A stretch of 64,000 nucleotides of DNA from Brasenia schreberi. Taxonomy: Eukaryota; Streptophyta; Magnoliopsida; Nymphaeales; Cabombaceae. The notes under the pieces are model-generated. The model had not been told where the DNA came from and did no database searches. It was given only the letters and a program-made list of their open reading frames with translations. The stretch is taken from positions 3,634,001-3,698,000 of the forward strand of contig JAYKKT010000059.1 in NCBI GenBank assembly GCA_036023115.1. The letters run 5' to 3'. The first letter of the stretch is position 1, and every line of letters begins with the position of its first letter. This document shows, in pieces, positions 47,486 through 62,200 of this stretch. The translations under genes and the position numbers were made by a program.

Positions 47486-50400
47486 ATGTTAATATTAAAA
47501 AACAGCGCACCGAGACAGGATGCCGTTCCTGAGCTACTCCTTGGGTCGGAGATTCATGGCTTTCATACTATGGAAGGTTGCTACCTTTTCTTGCTTCACT
47601 GTTTTCTTCTTCTTCTTTTACTTCATACTGTTTGTCGTGTCCTTCGCCTTACCCGTTCGGGGTTTTTATCTTGTGGGGACGACAAACGGCTGATGGTTTT
47701 CTTGTTTTTTTGGGGCACCATGACTCTAGTTCGGAGGTTTTAGTTCGGTGAATCATTGTGTTGTCTATACATAGTGTTAGGTTGATTCTTGTTACTGGGT
47801 TTTTAGTCGGTTGGTTGCAGAATGGGGTTTGTGAATGCGTAGAGGTTGATTTTGAATGCTTGGGTTTCTTTTCTATGAATTTAAGTGTTAATTCAAGCTG
47901 TTGAGGAAATGCATATCTTGTGTAGGTAGTCGTCTTGAGTGTTAGAAGTTAGAACAAGTTTATCGGGCTTCTACCTGGGCGTTGCAAAGCTACCCACGTC
48001 CATAATTTGCAATAATTGATGGGAAATGGCGTATATGATAATAAAATAGACGAGTTATTCGAAATTGAGTTGTATATGTTAGGGGTTAGTTTCACAATTC
48101 ATCGCTTGGGCATACTTTGTTGATCCAAGATCTTTAGTGATTATTTAGCATTTAGTACGTGAATTTTTGCTGCTAGTCGGGTGTTTGGGTTGCTGATTTT
48201 TGTTAACGGATAACATTCCTTTATATCTTGGTTATACACATGCACTTCTTGCTTTGAATATTGTGTCTTATTAGGATGAGTTATTCATTTGTCTTTTACC
48301 TTGATTGGTTGGGCAGATTTGGATATGGACAAGATACTACAGGACGCATCTTCAAGATGGCTGAGACCTAACGAAATTCATGCGATACTTTCTAACTCCT
48401 CAAAATTTACAGTCTATGTGAAGCCTGTGGACTTGCCACAGTGTAATTAATTCTGACTGTATCATTAGTGAATGCCTTCATGTTGAACATTTTATCTTTT
48501 TTGCTTTTAGGTCTATCTGAATCTTTCCTTATATCTATTAGTTAATTTCTAGCTTAATCATATAACCTTTTACTGCACTGCGTACTGAAATCTCGGATCC
48601 TCTATAACATTGCCTTACTTTGGCCATTTATTGTACTGGTTTGGAAGGTGATTCTCAATTTTAATTTTCTAATGGGTGGATGGTGCTTTCTTTGGTTGAG
48701 TTTGAACTAGTTTCTACATGTTAGATTCTTTCTAAAAAAGAACAAAAGAATTAAAGGACCAAGCTCCTATTCAATTAGCATCAAATTCAAATAATGTAGT
48801 TTGGAACCGTTAAAAATCAAGTTAAATAATTAGTTTTCGTAGAAGCTGCTGTAGTATGTGGTTAATATGAACCTGTATTAGGAAAGATGGCACTGTGGCT
48901 CGAAAGTGACGCCTGCACCATGATGAACTAAATCTAGTACCTGAAAGGATTAATGTGCAGAGCCTTCATTTTAGGTGACATGGGAAAAGAAAGTGAAAGG
49001 TAGACTTCTTTGTTCTTTTTGCTAATATATTTTGAAAAGTAAACGAAATAAGTGGTAGATGTGATTACGGAAGTAACATATTCTTTACTTGTGGATACTA
49101 TTTTCTCTTTGGCCTTTATAGTCATGTGCCTTGTTTTCAATCCTCCTTTTGCCTCTTTGCTTATTAGTATAGTCTGGTAAAATTTCCCATTTGTGAGGTG
49201 TCAATGTGTATCTTGTATTCAATCTCTTAGACAAACATACATGTATGTGGCTAGTGAATGTAAGTCATTCTCTGTTTGCTGCTACTGTATCATATGAACT
49301 CTGTTGATTATGATTTCTGCTATTGACATGATTATTACTGCAGAAGAATCTTGCATGTGTCTGTGTGTTGTTGATATTTGTATGTATGCATGGTGTATAA
49401 TGATCCTTTCTTATCTTGTTTGGGTAATTGATAATTTTCAGGTGGTACCCTTGTTTTGTTTGATCGTAAAATGCTTCGAAATTTTCGGAAAGATGGGCAT
49501 GTTTGGAAGAAGAAAAGTGATGGGAAGACAGTTAAGGAAGCCCATGAGCACCTTAAAGTGAGACTTTCATTTGATATTTTTCTTTGGTTTCTGATTGCAG
49601 AAGCAGGTTTCTGAAAAGGTTCATATTATGTTATCCTGAATGTAGCTTGTATTTGTTCTTTGTTTTAGTAGCCTTTGCTGTTGTGTAAGTGTATGGTGGC
49701 ATTTTGCCTCTCACATAAACTTTGAGGACCAACGAAATCCTTAACACTAGCTTTTCTTTTTTTCATGGCCATGGGCATGGGTGATATATTGCAGGTGTTC
49801 TGGAGAAGTGTATATGGGCGATGATTATGGTTGCTCTCCAGTGCCTCTGTGTGTGTGCGAGAGAAGTAGTAGATACCAGTTACCTCTAATCAGAAACACC
49901 ACGCTTCTTAGTCTAGTGCTTGTGAGAAGCACAAGTGACAAGTGTATTTGTGTTTAGATGATACCAGTAAACTTTGGGCTTTCATGCTAAGAAACATGTG
50001 ATATCGTGTATGCTTTTTAACATGAGGAGATTAAGAAGCGTCAATAATGAGACTTCCAAATATTCCTGGTGCGAAAGGCCCATATCCTTCCTCTTTTGAG
50101 ATATATGTATGAGGGTGGACCTTAGTTGAGGCAAACTACACTTGTTCTTTCATTGTTTGATTATTTTATGTGGGAACTCCGCCCATGTAAGGGATCACCC
50201 TTCCATTGCCGGTCCCAAGCCCGGATAAAGGAGGAGGGTTGTGTTAGGCTTCCGACAGCCAGCGTAAAACTTCGTCGGATTTTTACAACATGGATTACAA
50301 AAATTATGAGCATTGATTTGGGGCGTCCCCGCTTAGCGACGTGTTGCAGAGCCCGAATGCAGTAAGAAGTAAGCAAGGGCCACTACATTTTTGCCTGAAT

Positions 50401-53400
50401 GTAGTGAATCAATTGCAGAGAGGGTTCCCACATCATGGACGGGTGTGGGTAAAGAAGTTAGTCCCGCTATATTGCCGCCCGAATGTAGTGAAAATTTTCA
50501 GAGAGGGTCTCCGCATTTTGATTATGGACGGATGCGGGGGGTAAAGAAGCTAGTCCTAGATAATAAGATTCGTATTGGTTCTTGGAATATCGGAACATTA
50601 TCGGGTAAGCTAATGGAGGTGGTAGATACTATGATTCGGAGAAAGATTCATATTCTATGTTTACAAGAGACAAAATGGGTTGGAGAAAAAGCAAAGGAGA
50701 TAGAGGATACAGGTTTTAAATTATGGTACTCAGGTAAAGAAAAGGCTCGAAACGGAGTTGGTATTATCATAAATAAAGATTTAAAGGAAAGTGTATTAGA
50801 CATACAACGATATGGTGACCGAATAATGACGTTGAAATTAGTGTTAGGAGTAGAGGTTTTGAATATAGTTTGTGCTTACGCACCCCAAGTAGGAGTAGAA
50901 GATAGTATAAAGACAGTTTTTTGGGAAGAGTTAGATAAGGTGTTTCAAAATATTCCACAAAGGGAGATGATTTGAGGAGATTTAAATGGACATGTCGGTA
51001 AAGAGGCATTAGGATATCAAGGGATTCATGGAAACTTTGGTTTTGGGGATATAAACGAGGAAGGTAGGGAGATTTTAAATTTTTCTATGTCATTTGATCT
51101 CTTTATAGTCAATACAATCTTCAAAAAACGAGATGAACATTTAATTACTTATAAGAGTGGCTTATCACAAACACAAATTGATTACTTTATATGTAGAAAA
51201 AAAGATAGAGCGTGTTGTAAAGATTGTAAGGTAATTACAGGAGAAAGCTTAACCACCCAACATCGACTTTTAGTTATGGATTTACAAATAAAAAAATGGA
51301 CAAAGAAGAAAAGAGTGCATCGAGCTATTCGGACTAAATGGTGGAACCTCAAAAGCGAGAAAGAAGATATATTTAAACAGAAAGTCCTTCAAGGAGATGT
51401 TTGGAATTATGTTGGCACACCCTGTGATATGTGGAACAATATGGCTATACATATTAGGAAAGTGGCGAAAGATGTTTTAGGGGTATCTAAGGGAGGTGTA
51501 CCGGCACAAAAAGAAGCTTGGTGGTGGAGTGAAGTAGTACAAAATAAAATCAAGGCAAAGAGGGCATGTTACAAATTACATTATGCTAAGAAAACTAGTG
51601 AAACTTTAGAGGCTTATAAGAAAGCAAATAAGGAAGCGAAAAAGGCCGTTAGTGAAGCAAAAGCTAAGATTTGGGAGGACTTATATAAAAAACTCAACTC
51701 AAAAGAGGGTGAAAGAGATATTTTTAGGATAGCTAGGGCTAGAGATAAAAAAACTAAAGATCTTAATTATGTTAGATGCATAAAAGACGAGGATGAAAAA
51801 AATTCTAGTGGCAAATGATGATATAAGAAATAGATGGAAAAACTATTTTTATAATCTTTTTAATGAAAATAAAGATGTTAGTATTAGTTTAGGAGATTTA
51901 GCCAAGTCAGAAAAGTATATAAACCACAATTTCTACAGACGTATTCAAAAAAATGAAGTCAAAGAGGCTCTTAAACATATGAAGAGTGGTAAATCGGTAG
52001 GACTAGATAATATTCCTATAGAAATTTGGAAAATACTAGGAGAAATAGGAATCTCTTGGCTCACAAGACTATTTAATGAAATATGAAAAAACCAAAAGAT
52101 TCCAGAGGAATGGAGAGCAAGTACACTTATACCCATATATAAGAACAAGGGAGACATTCAAAATTGTGCGAATTATCGAGGTATCAAGTTAATGAGTCAT
52201 ACTATGAAGTTATGGGAAAGAATTATCGAACGTAGGTTAAGACAAGTATCAAGTACAACAGAGAACCAATTTGGATTTATGCCAGGCAGATCTACTATTG
52301 AAGCGATTCACCTTTTGAGACGTCTTGTGGAACATTTTAGAGCAAAAAAGAAATACTTTCACATGATATTTATTGATCTAGAAAAAGTTTATGATAGGGT
52401 ACTGAGGGAGGTTCTTTGGAGAACTTTGGAAAAAAGAGGTAGCCCATTGACATATATTAACCTTATAAGAGATGTATGATGGTGCAAAAACATGTGCGAG
52501 GACTCATGAAGGAACGACAAACTTGTTTGAAGTTAATATTGGGTTACATCAATGATCAACTTTAAGTCCATACTTATTTATAATGGTGATGGATGAGTTA
52601 ACAAAACATATTCAAGATGAAGTACCTTGGTGTATGTTATTTGCAGATGACATTGTATTAGTGGAGGAGTCTAAGGAAAAAGTTAATAGAAAATTGGAAC
52701 TATGGAGAGAAACATTAGAAAGCAAAGGCCTCCGACTTAGTAGAACAAAGACAGAATATATGGAATGTAAGTTTGATCATTTGGCTACTTTAGAGGACAT
52801 AGAAATTAAAATTGGCACACATTGCATTCCCTAAAAGGAAAGTTTTAAATACCTAGGGTCAATTTTTCAAAGTGATGGAAGAATTGATGGAGATGTTACA
52901 CATAGAATTAATGCTGGTTGGTTAAAATGGAGAGGAGCATCAGGTATTCTTTGTGATAAGAAGATACCATTAAAATTAAAAGGTAAATATTATAGAGCAG
53001 CAATTAGGCCTGCCATGTTTTATGGTTCTGAGTGTTGGGCAGTTAATCATCAACATGTACAAAAGATGTTTGTGACAGAAATGAAGATGTTGAGATGGAT
53101 GAGTGGTCATACAAGAAAAGACCGTATACATAATGAGGTTATTAGAAACAAATTAGGAGTGGCACCAATAGAGGATAAAATGAGAGAACATCGTTTAAGA
53201 TGGTTTGGACATATAGAAAGAAGGTCAAAAGAAGAACCTGTAAGAAGGTTAGAAAAACTAAATTTGGAAAGTATTAAAAGAGGTAGAGGACGACCACAAA
53301 AGTGTTGGAAAGAAACAATAAAGAATGATCTAGCTTATTGGGAGTTATCTGCTAACATGGCACACGATAGGGATCTGTGGAAACAAAGAATCCATGTAGC

Positions 53401-56400
53401 CGACCCCGTCTAGTATGGGAAAAGGCTTAGTTGTTGTTGTAGGACAAATGAAAAAAGAAAAATGAAGCTATCCTACAATATGTATAACATGTTATATGTA
53501 AATAAGCTGGTGCATGCTACATGCTTTGACAGGCAGAGCTAAACCTTGGTTCCAAACTCAAGAAATGCACCTTAGACCAAATACCTTTTCGTGTCTTGAT
53601 ATTTAATATATACATACACAGGAAACACACTTAAATGATCCTAAGCTCGCAGAAATTGGTCTTTGAGCTGAGACTTCTTTATCTGCATTTATGCACATGC
53701 TTGACTTATTTTGGAAAATGAGTGATCTTGGGTAGAACTTAAGTTACTCAGTTTGTTGTGTGAACCTACACTGCCATCGTTAGACTCTCTGTGGCTTTAA
53801 ATTGGTTCTTAGTTGTTATGAAGACTCCGTATAGTAATTCAGAGAATCCTTGATCTAAATAGGTCAGATGAATTATTTTCTCAACTTTCTTTCATCTTCC
53901 TGTATGCCATAAGCGAGAACTCATGCAAAGCTTCTTTGTTTTTCAAATTACAGGTTGGTGATCAAGAAAGGATCCATGTCTATTATGCACATGGTCAAGA
54001 CAAGCCCAATCTTGTCCGTAGATGTTACTGGCTGCTTGATAAGTATGTAATCTTTGTTTGAGTGCGATGTAAATTGACCTCCTCTTCTGATATTCATCAA
54101 TATACTAACTTTGCTTGAAGAAGGAGTTAAAAGATTAATCTCAAAAGGACTATAGATCGAGTTTAATACCATAAGAAAATAGAAGAGGATGAAAATGAAG
54201 GTAGAACAAGGATATTAGAGTACCTTTTTAGGCCTGTTATCTGCACTGAATAGCTAAGAATGAAACCAATCTTTCATGGAGGCAACTATGAAAATATTTA
54301 CAGCAGCCTTCTGTTCCACGCAAGTGTGAAGAGATTCTCAGTTGATGGGTGGATAGAGGTGTTGTATGCATGATCTGTTTGAAGGGACTTACAGACTCTG
54401 CTGCAAGTGTCAATACAGGATTTAGGAAATAAGTCTGATGGTGTGTGCTTGTTTTAGATAACAAGAGTAATTGCATTTTCCTTACAGTGGCACTTCTTAT
54501 TTATCATGTGGTCGCAATAAGATCTTCAACAGAACCAATGATAAAACTAACAGGACATAACAGCCCCTAATGATAGCACCTAGGTAAATTGAAACCTATG
54601 TTGATCTTCCCCCGTTTTGCCAGAAGTGAATGTTTTGCATGCCCTTGCAAAGCTATGCTTGATTCCTACTCATCTGATGATATCTTTATGATAGTATGCA
54701 AAAACATGACAATCTCATATACTTGCATTACAATGTATGCATTAGAAGAAATGGCATAAGGCTTCATGTCTACTGATCTTTTTCAATATAGATGAGTAAA
54801 GCCGATATATTCATCACTACACCATAAGATAGCGATCCACCAGTGTGTATCATCTGAAAATCTTGATATGGTTCTTTCCTCCAAATGAGGTGTGGAATTG
54901 TTTGGATTCCTCCATCAAATAGTTCGTGACATATTCTTCTTAAAACACTTAACATAGGCATGGTAAGAGGATTCTGTGGAGATCTTCCAATGAATTATTT
55001 TGTTTCTTCCAAGCACTTTGAGAAAGTATCCATCATACCAGTCTCTATCACGACTCACAAGAACTTGACTTAGCATGTATTTTTAATGTCAACAAATCAC
55101 AATATCGAACATCAAACATGATTTGGGACATGGCAAGGTACCATGTTCACTGGCATTATGAAACTTGTCACTTGTCGGATGCCATCACCATTTTCTTGCC
55201 AAATCTCATGTGTATATTTTTATGTTCTTTATTGCTTGTTTTGCATTTACTAACATATATCCGTTCAAAACCTGTCATTTCTGAACTTACCTACAAGAGT
55301 TTATTGTTGTTGCCCAAGAATTTGCAAGCTAAGATTGTAATAATAACATGGCGTATATATAAATGTTATATACTTATATGTGTCCATGTGCGTGTCTTTT
55401 GTGTACAACTTTTTTCTTTTCGTGCTGACTATATGAAAGGGTCACATTGTGAAAGTGTGGGAAGTTGTGTATTTCTACATAAAAATTGATAAATGTATTA
55501 ACTGTAATATGGATACAATATCATGGTCTTCCTGGTTCTTTAGATGTTAAATTTACTTCTATATAAAGCTACAACGATATGACTCAGTGTTATCCTTTTT
55601 TCTCCGCAGAGACCTTGACCGTGTAGTACTTGTGCATTACCGTGAAGTTTTAGAGGTTTGCTTCATCCTTGTGGAAATTACTACACTTATGTATGTCATT
55701 TTATATGCAAATTTATGTTAACCTGCTTACTTGACCATGATCAGTATCACTTTTGTGACTAAATAGCTTATTGTAGTTGATTGTTCCGTTTGGTGCTGTG
55801 AGGGTTGCAGACTGATGAAGTTGCTCCATTTAGCTGCTGAAGACTATTTATATAGTTGTTGTTGTTTGTTTATATATATATATATGAGCATGTGTATGTG
55901 TTTGTTTGTGGATTACTTTTGTACTATATAGGCAGATATCAGTTTTGTCCTTTTCTTTTTCTATAGTAATTGTTTCTTTGAAAACCTTTCAGCACCATAG
56001 GCATGTGAATGGTTTATGTATTTATAATACTAGGAATAATGGATTTTCACATTGCCTAAAAGTTATCAGTAACTTTGGAGGATTTTTTTTCTCTATTTAT
56101 TCAGTTACAGTTGATATGGGAAGATGGTCTGGAGGGTAAAGGACAAACTGGTTCTGTAGTTCTCAATGAACATGACAATATTGAATAAGGGCTGAGAATA
56201 ATTTTTGCTTTAACAAGAGGCAAGCTTCCTCTCGTCATGTTGGATGAAATTTGTGCAAGTATCAAATCAAGTATACAGACATGGTTTTTCATGAAACTTC
56301 CACTAGCCAAGACAGAATATATGGAATGTAAGTTTGATCATTTGGGTACTTCAGACTTCGGAGGACATAGAAATTAAGATTGACACACATTGCATCTCTC

Positions 56401-59255
56401 ATAAGGAAAGTTTTAAATACCTAGGGTCATTTTTTCAAAGTTATGGAAAATTAATAGAGATGTTAGGTATAGAATTAATGCCAGTTAGTTAAAATGAAGA
56501 GGAGCGTCAGGTATTCTGTGTGATAAGAAGATACCATTAAAGTTAAAAGGTAAATATTATAGAGCAGCAATTAGACCTGCTATGTTTTATGATTATGAAT
56601 GTTGGGCAGTTAATCATCAACTTGTGCAAAAGATGTTCTTTTCTGAAGATGTTGAGATGGATGAGTGGTCACACAAGAAAAGACTGAATACATAATGAGG
56701 TTATTAGAAACTGATTGAGAGTAGCACCAATAGAGGATAAAATGAGAAAAAATCTTTTAAGATAGTTTGGATATGTAGAAAGATGACCAAAGGACGCTCT
56801 CGTAAGAAGATATGAAAAATTAAATTGTGAAAATGTTAAAAGAGGAAGATGACGACCACAAAAGTGTTGGAAAGAAACTATAAAGAATGATCTAGTTTAT
56901 ACTGAGTTAACACTAGCATGACACATGATAGGGCTCTTTGGAAGCAAAGAATCCATGTAGCCAACCCCATCTAGTTTGAGAAAAGGCTTAGCTGTTGTTG
57001 TTCCACTAGCCAAAGAAAACATGTTTGACATACTGCTTCTATGTTTTGGCTGAGGGTTGTATCACACCAAGTCCACAAGCATCAGTTTGCAAGTATGTTA
57101 CTTTGCTTCTGTGGTCAACATGAATGAAACATGTCTGATGTACTGCTATTGGCCTTGTCTTTATCAACGAAACTGCCATTAGCCAAATAAAATAAGGAAG
57201 TGTTTTCGTAAAGGATAATTATTTCCATTTTGAGAGGTAAAGGGTTGGATGTGGTAACAACTAGTGGTGTGAATCAGAGATGAATATCTAATCTGTACCT
57301 GGAGCAGTATATGTCTTTTGCATATACGGATATCTGTTTTGATATTTTGTGGATATGGTATTAATTTTCTAAAGCAGATACTAATATGGGTATTGCTATT
57401 TTAAATGAAATGTATATGGATACAATTACGAACAAGATACATATGATTATGGATGTGAGTTCGGATACAGAAATGACTACTTATTCAGATATGATTAAGA
57501 TATGTTTCGTAATTGTATATAAAAATTATTGTATCTGATTTATGTTACTTAAAATGAATGTTGGATACTAAGTAGTTAATAGCGCACTATAGCGTATTAG
57601 CGGTCAGAGAACCGTTATATCGTTGGAAGATTAGCGGGCGACCTTCTTGGCCGCTAATAGCGGCGCTATAGCGGTCCGCTATATCAAGAATAGTGTACAA
57701 GATGGTTTATCAATGCTTATTTTGTTATATTTTGACTTGATTTACTTGCATATGTTGATAAATACTTATTTTGTTGTTTGTTTATTTGTATAATGGTTTA
57801 TCATAATAGCTAAAAGATGTATTTTCAAAATAATAATGTATATCTCATCAAGTATTTTAGCTGTCGAAGCTATGTTAGTGTCCTATAATCCTATAAAGGG
57901 ATACATATGGTGACTCTTGGAGATGTGAAAAGTCATTTGAGTAAACATGTTAGCTTATTTTGTTATATTTTGACTTGATTTACTTCCATAGATTGATAAA
58001 TGCTTATTTTGTTGTCTGCTTATTTGTATAATGGTTTATCATAATAGCTAAAAGATGTATTTTCAAAATAATAATGTATATCTCATCAAGCATTGTAGCC
58101 GTGGAAGTTATGTTAGTGTCCTACAAAGGGATACATATGGTGACTCTTGGAGATGTGAAAAGTCATTTGAGTAAACATGTTAAATGAATAAAATAGTAAT
58201 AAGAAAACCTCCATATGGGGAGGTAGTATGCCAAATTGAAGTATGAGATCTTAGTCTTAATTTAGAAAGCCTTGTTTATAAACCCTTGCATGCAAAAAGA
58301 GCGTGTAGAAGTTTATCATAGTGTTTGTTATGATTATGTCGAAGAGTTGACCTCTTTTTTTTGTAAGACGAGTAAGAATTCTTTTGCAGGAAAATGCCAA
58401 TAGTGTCCTTTGCATCCATACTTGATCCGATAAGTATAATTTGGTTATACTTATTCTGCCTAATGTAGAGAATAATTTATGTTTTTGTTTTAAATATAAG
58501 TTTCACAATTCAATATGCATATGCCACGTGAAATTTATTGTTTGTCTTCTTAAAATTTGTTTATTTAGTTTGATAAAGTAGTAGTTATGTGTTTCTTGAT
58601 ATTTCTTAGAAATTAGATAATTCATTATATATATAATTATTTAATCATAAATGAAAGTGTACCGCTATATCCCCGCTACCGCTAACAGTCCGCTAACCAC
58701 TATTAATAACATACGTTGGATATAGATGTAGATTTCCATCTTATAGATGAAACTTGCATACATACATTATATATGAAATTTACGTAATCCATCTTGCGTC
58801 ATGCATCTAAGGTTGTTAAAATACAGTAAGCATGCCAATTTAACATAGATGAGTGTTTTGCGTAGAAAATCTAATGTTCTAAATGAACTGAGCAATGTTT
58901 GGATGTCTATTGAGCCAGTCCATGCCATATAAGCAAAATAAAGCTAATGATCATCCTTATCTTTTAAACTCATTCGCAGGATGATGCATCAAGAAGAGAA
59001 TACAAGGAACCTATGCTATTAAGCGGCTCAAGTATCTCTCCTAGTTCTCCACTATATCCAGCAAGTTCCAGCCCCGTTTCAGGAACCTCAGTCACACATG
59101 CTTCTTCCAATACACTGAAAAAGAAAGATCCCACGGTTGCAAGAGAACCTTATGCAGGTGAGCGAAATATATTGACAATTTATCTGCTACTTAGATATTA
59201 TATTTGTGTATGACATAACACTTCAGGTCTCATACATGGTCTCTCTCTCTGTGTC

Positions 59256-59291
<36 letters not shown>

Positions 59292-62200
59292 TTTATGTTT
59301 ATTCATTTATGAGAAAGAGAGTACTTTCTCTTAAAGTTAAAACATTGAATGAGATCCCATCTCTGATGAAATAGGGTTGTTTACGTGGATTCTTTGTTTC
59401 CATAGAGTTCGATCTTATGCGATGCTAATAGTTAATTCAACATAAGCTTGATCATTCTTTATTATTTCTTTCCAACACTTTTTACGGTCTTCCTCCTCTT
59501 TTAACATTTTCACCATTCCACATCTTCTTGCCAAAGCTTATCACTTGTTCAAACCATCTGAAATTATTACCCCTCATTTTCCATTCTCAATTTGTTTATG
59601 ATAACCTTATTACTTATACAACTCTCCCAATTTGTCTCTCTCTTTCTGTATACATATGTCCTGTTGAAGACTGACTAAGATTTAATTTTATGGTTAAATT
59701 CTTGTATTGGGTCGTTAAACTCTTATTGGATCAGAATCTGACTCAATAGGAGTTGAGTGTCATCTTAATTACTTACTAGGGTTATATTGGTTTTAAAGTT
59801 ATAAACCTGTATATAAATATACCTTAATTATAATGCTAGATATTAGGAAATAAAGAAAGGAGAGAGGCACGGCAGCAAGAGAGAGGCTCTGACCCTCATC
59901 TCAATCTGAAATTTCATATCTATGGTTGATTCTCGATTGTTTATGATTTGGGTTGATTATCAACATGGTATCATAGCCTAATCTATGAAATTGGGGTGAT
60001 TTTGCATGATTCTACGGCATTTCCAAACGAGAAAGGTTGTTTAAGGTAGTGTGAATCAGTTGCAGCCCCAAGAAAATTCAATTAGGTCAGTTTTAATTCA
60101 GCAAATATTCGTTACGAAAAAGAATTCCTGCAAAAAGGGGATAAAGACATTTCAACCCTAGAAAAAGGAGATTTTTTTTATGACTGACGAAGGAAAAATG
60201 ATAGATAGTGGACAAAACATTGTTTCAGTCTTTCAGACAAAGGAGAAAGATTTCATGGTGAGGGGGCTAAGGGATTATTTGACCGGAGACATTCCTACAC
60301 CCCACGTGACTGATCCTTCGTACCTTAAATGGCATAGGAAAAATGCCCTAGTTAGTGCATGGCTCATCCAATCTATGACACCATCCATTGTAAGTACATT
60401 TATGTTTCTAGAGTGAGTCAAAGACATCTAATTGGTTGTCCACGATGCGTATGTTAGCTTTTGTGGGGCATCTCCTCATAGTACGATACATTCAAAAACA
60501 ATATCTTAAGCAGAGAAGAACTTCTATCATTGATTACATAATATTGTTTACTATTGTGGGAAGAGGATAAAAGACATTTAGAGAAAGAAAGAAAAATATG
60601 CTATGGAGGTCGTGGTAGAAGTCGATTCTAATCTACTCCAGATGAAAAGGACAAGTTGACTGTTACATTATGGAAAAACTTGACATACAAAAGAAAATTG
60701 TTGGGAACTTATGTGGAGGCCTAATTACACTCAGAACAAATCGAATAGAGCATATTTCAGTGATCAAGTTGGAAAGCATAATCTAGAAAATGGATTGAAC
60801 TCATTGGCTGATACCAAGAAGGAAATCGAAGAGCTCAAAGTGAGACTAGCCGAATCAAAGTATGCTTCTACATCTTATGGTTTTGATTCCCAAGCTATTA
60901 TGGTGTATTCTTTTTTGTTTATGGCTGTGGATAATTCGTTTGTTCCTAATTCCATAATATAGGTAGTAAATTCAGGTGCCACAAATCATATTGTTGGTCG
61001 TCGATAATATTTCTATGATTATGAATTGATTTAGAATGGGATTGGCATTAAGCTAGCCGAAAGGTCTAATACTCCTATTATGGGAAAAGGGAGTATAATC
61101 ATTGCTTTTGGGACTCTTAAACATGTTCATGTCCCTAATATTTCAGTCAATCTCTTATCAATTTATGCTTTAACACAAGACTTGGATTGCGTTTTAACCT
61201 TTAATTCTACGTGTTGCATTTTTCAGAAACTAAGAATGGGTAAGATCTTTGGTAAGGGTGGCTTGAGGAGATGACTTTATTTTTATGAGGAAACCAACAA
61301 GACAACTATGCAGTCTACTTTCACTATAGTAAAAAGGAAAGAAGAGTTAACATTGTGGCATCAATGATTGGGGCATCTACCATCTCTAAAATTAGGATTC
61401 TATTACCTGAACTTTTCAATTGTATGATTTGACTTTGCAATGTGATACTTGCCAAAAAGCTAAACATCATCGTACATCATTTCCTTTGAATGAAACTAGA
61501 GCTTCTAAACCATGTGAAATTGACCATTCTAATGTTTGGGACCCATGTTCTATTACTTCTTTGCAAAGTCATAAATATTCATTCCATTAATTGATGACTG
61601 CACTAGATTTATTATGATTTATCTTATGAAAACCAAAGATGAAGTCAAGAATATTTTGTATGTATATTCAAATTTATCAAAACTCAATTTCAGTTGCATA
61701 GTAAAAACATTCATAGTGATAATGAGGTGAGTTTATGTCTCAATCACTATATTCTTATTTCCAAAGTTAGAGAATCCTACACCAAACCCACAATCCTCAT
61801 TCCCCACAACAAAATTGTGTTTTTGAAAGAAAAATCAAGCATATCTTAGAAGTTGATAGAACATTGCTTATTGGGTACAATGTGCTTAAATTTTATTGGG
61901 GTGAAGATTTCCTAACTGTAGTTTTTCTTATAAATCGCATGCCTAGCCGAGTCCTTAACGGTGATTCTCCCTTTCACGCCTTATGTTCATACTGTCTAAG
62001 ATTTAATTTTCTAGTTAAATTCTTGTATTGGATCGTTAACTCCTATTGGATCAGAATATGATTGATTCATGATCCAATAGGAGCCGAGTGTCATCTTAAT
62101 TACTTGTTGGGGGTATATTGGTCTTTTAAGTTATAAACTGGTATATAAATATACCTATTTGTAATGGTGGATATTAAGAAATAAAGAAGAGAGAGAAAGG

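Noticed and set aside
55118..55489. 123-codon open frame in CAMTA intron 4
   Set aside because: It is AT-rich with no motif or splice support and lies wholly between two well-matched CG-1 exons.
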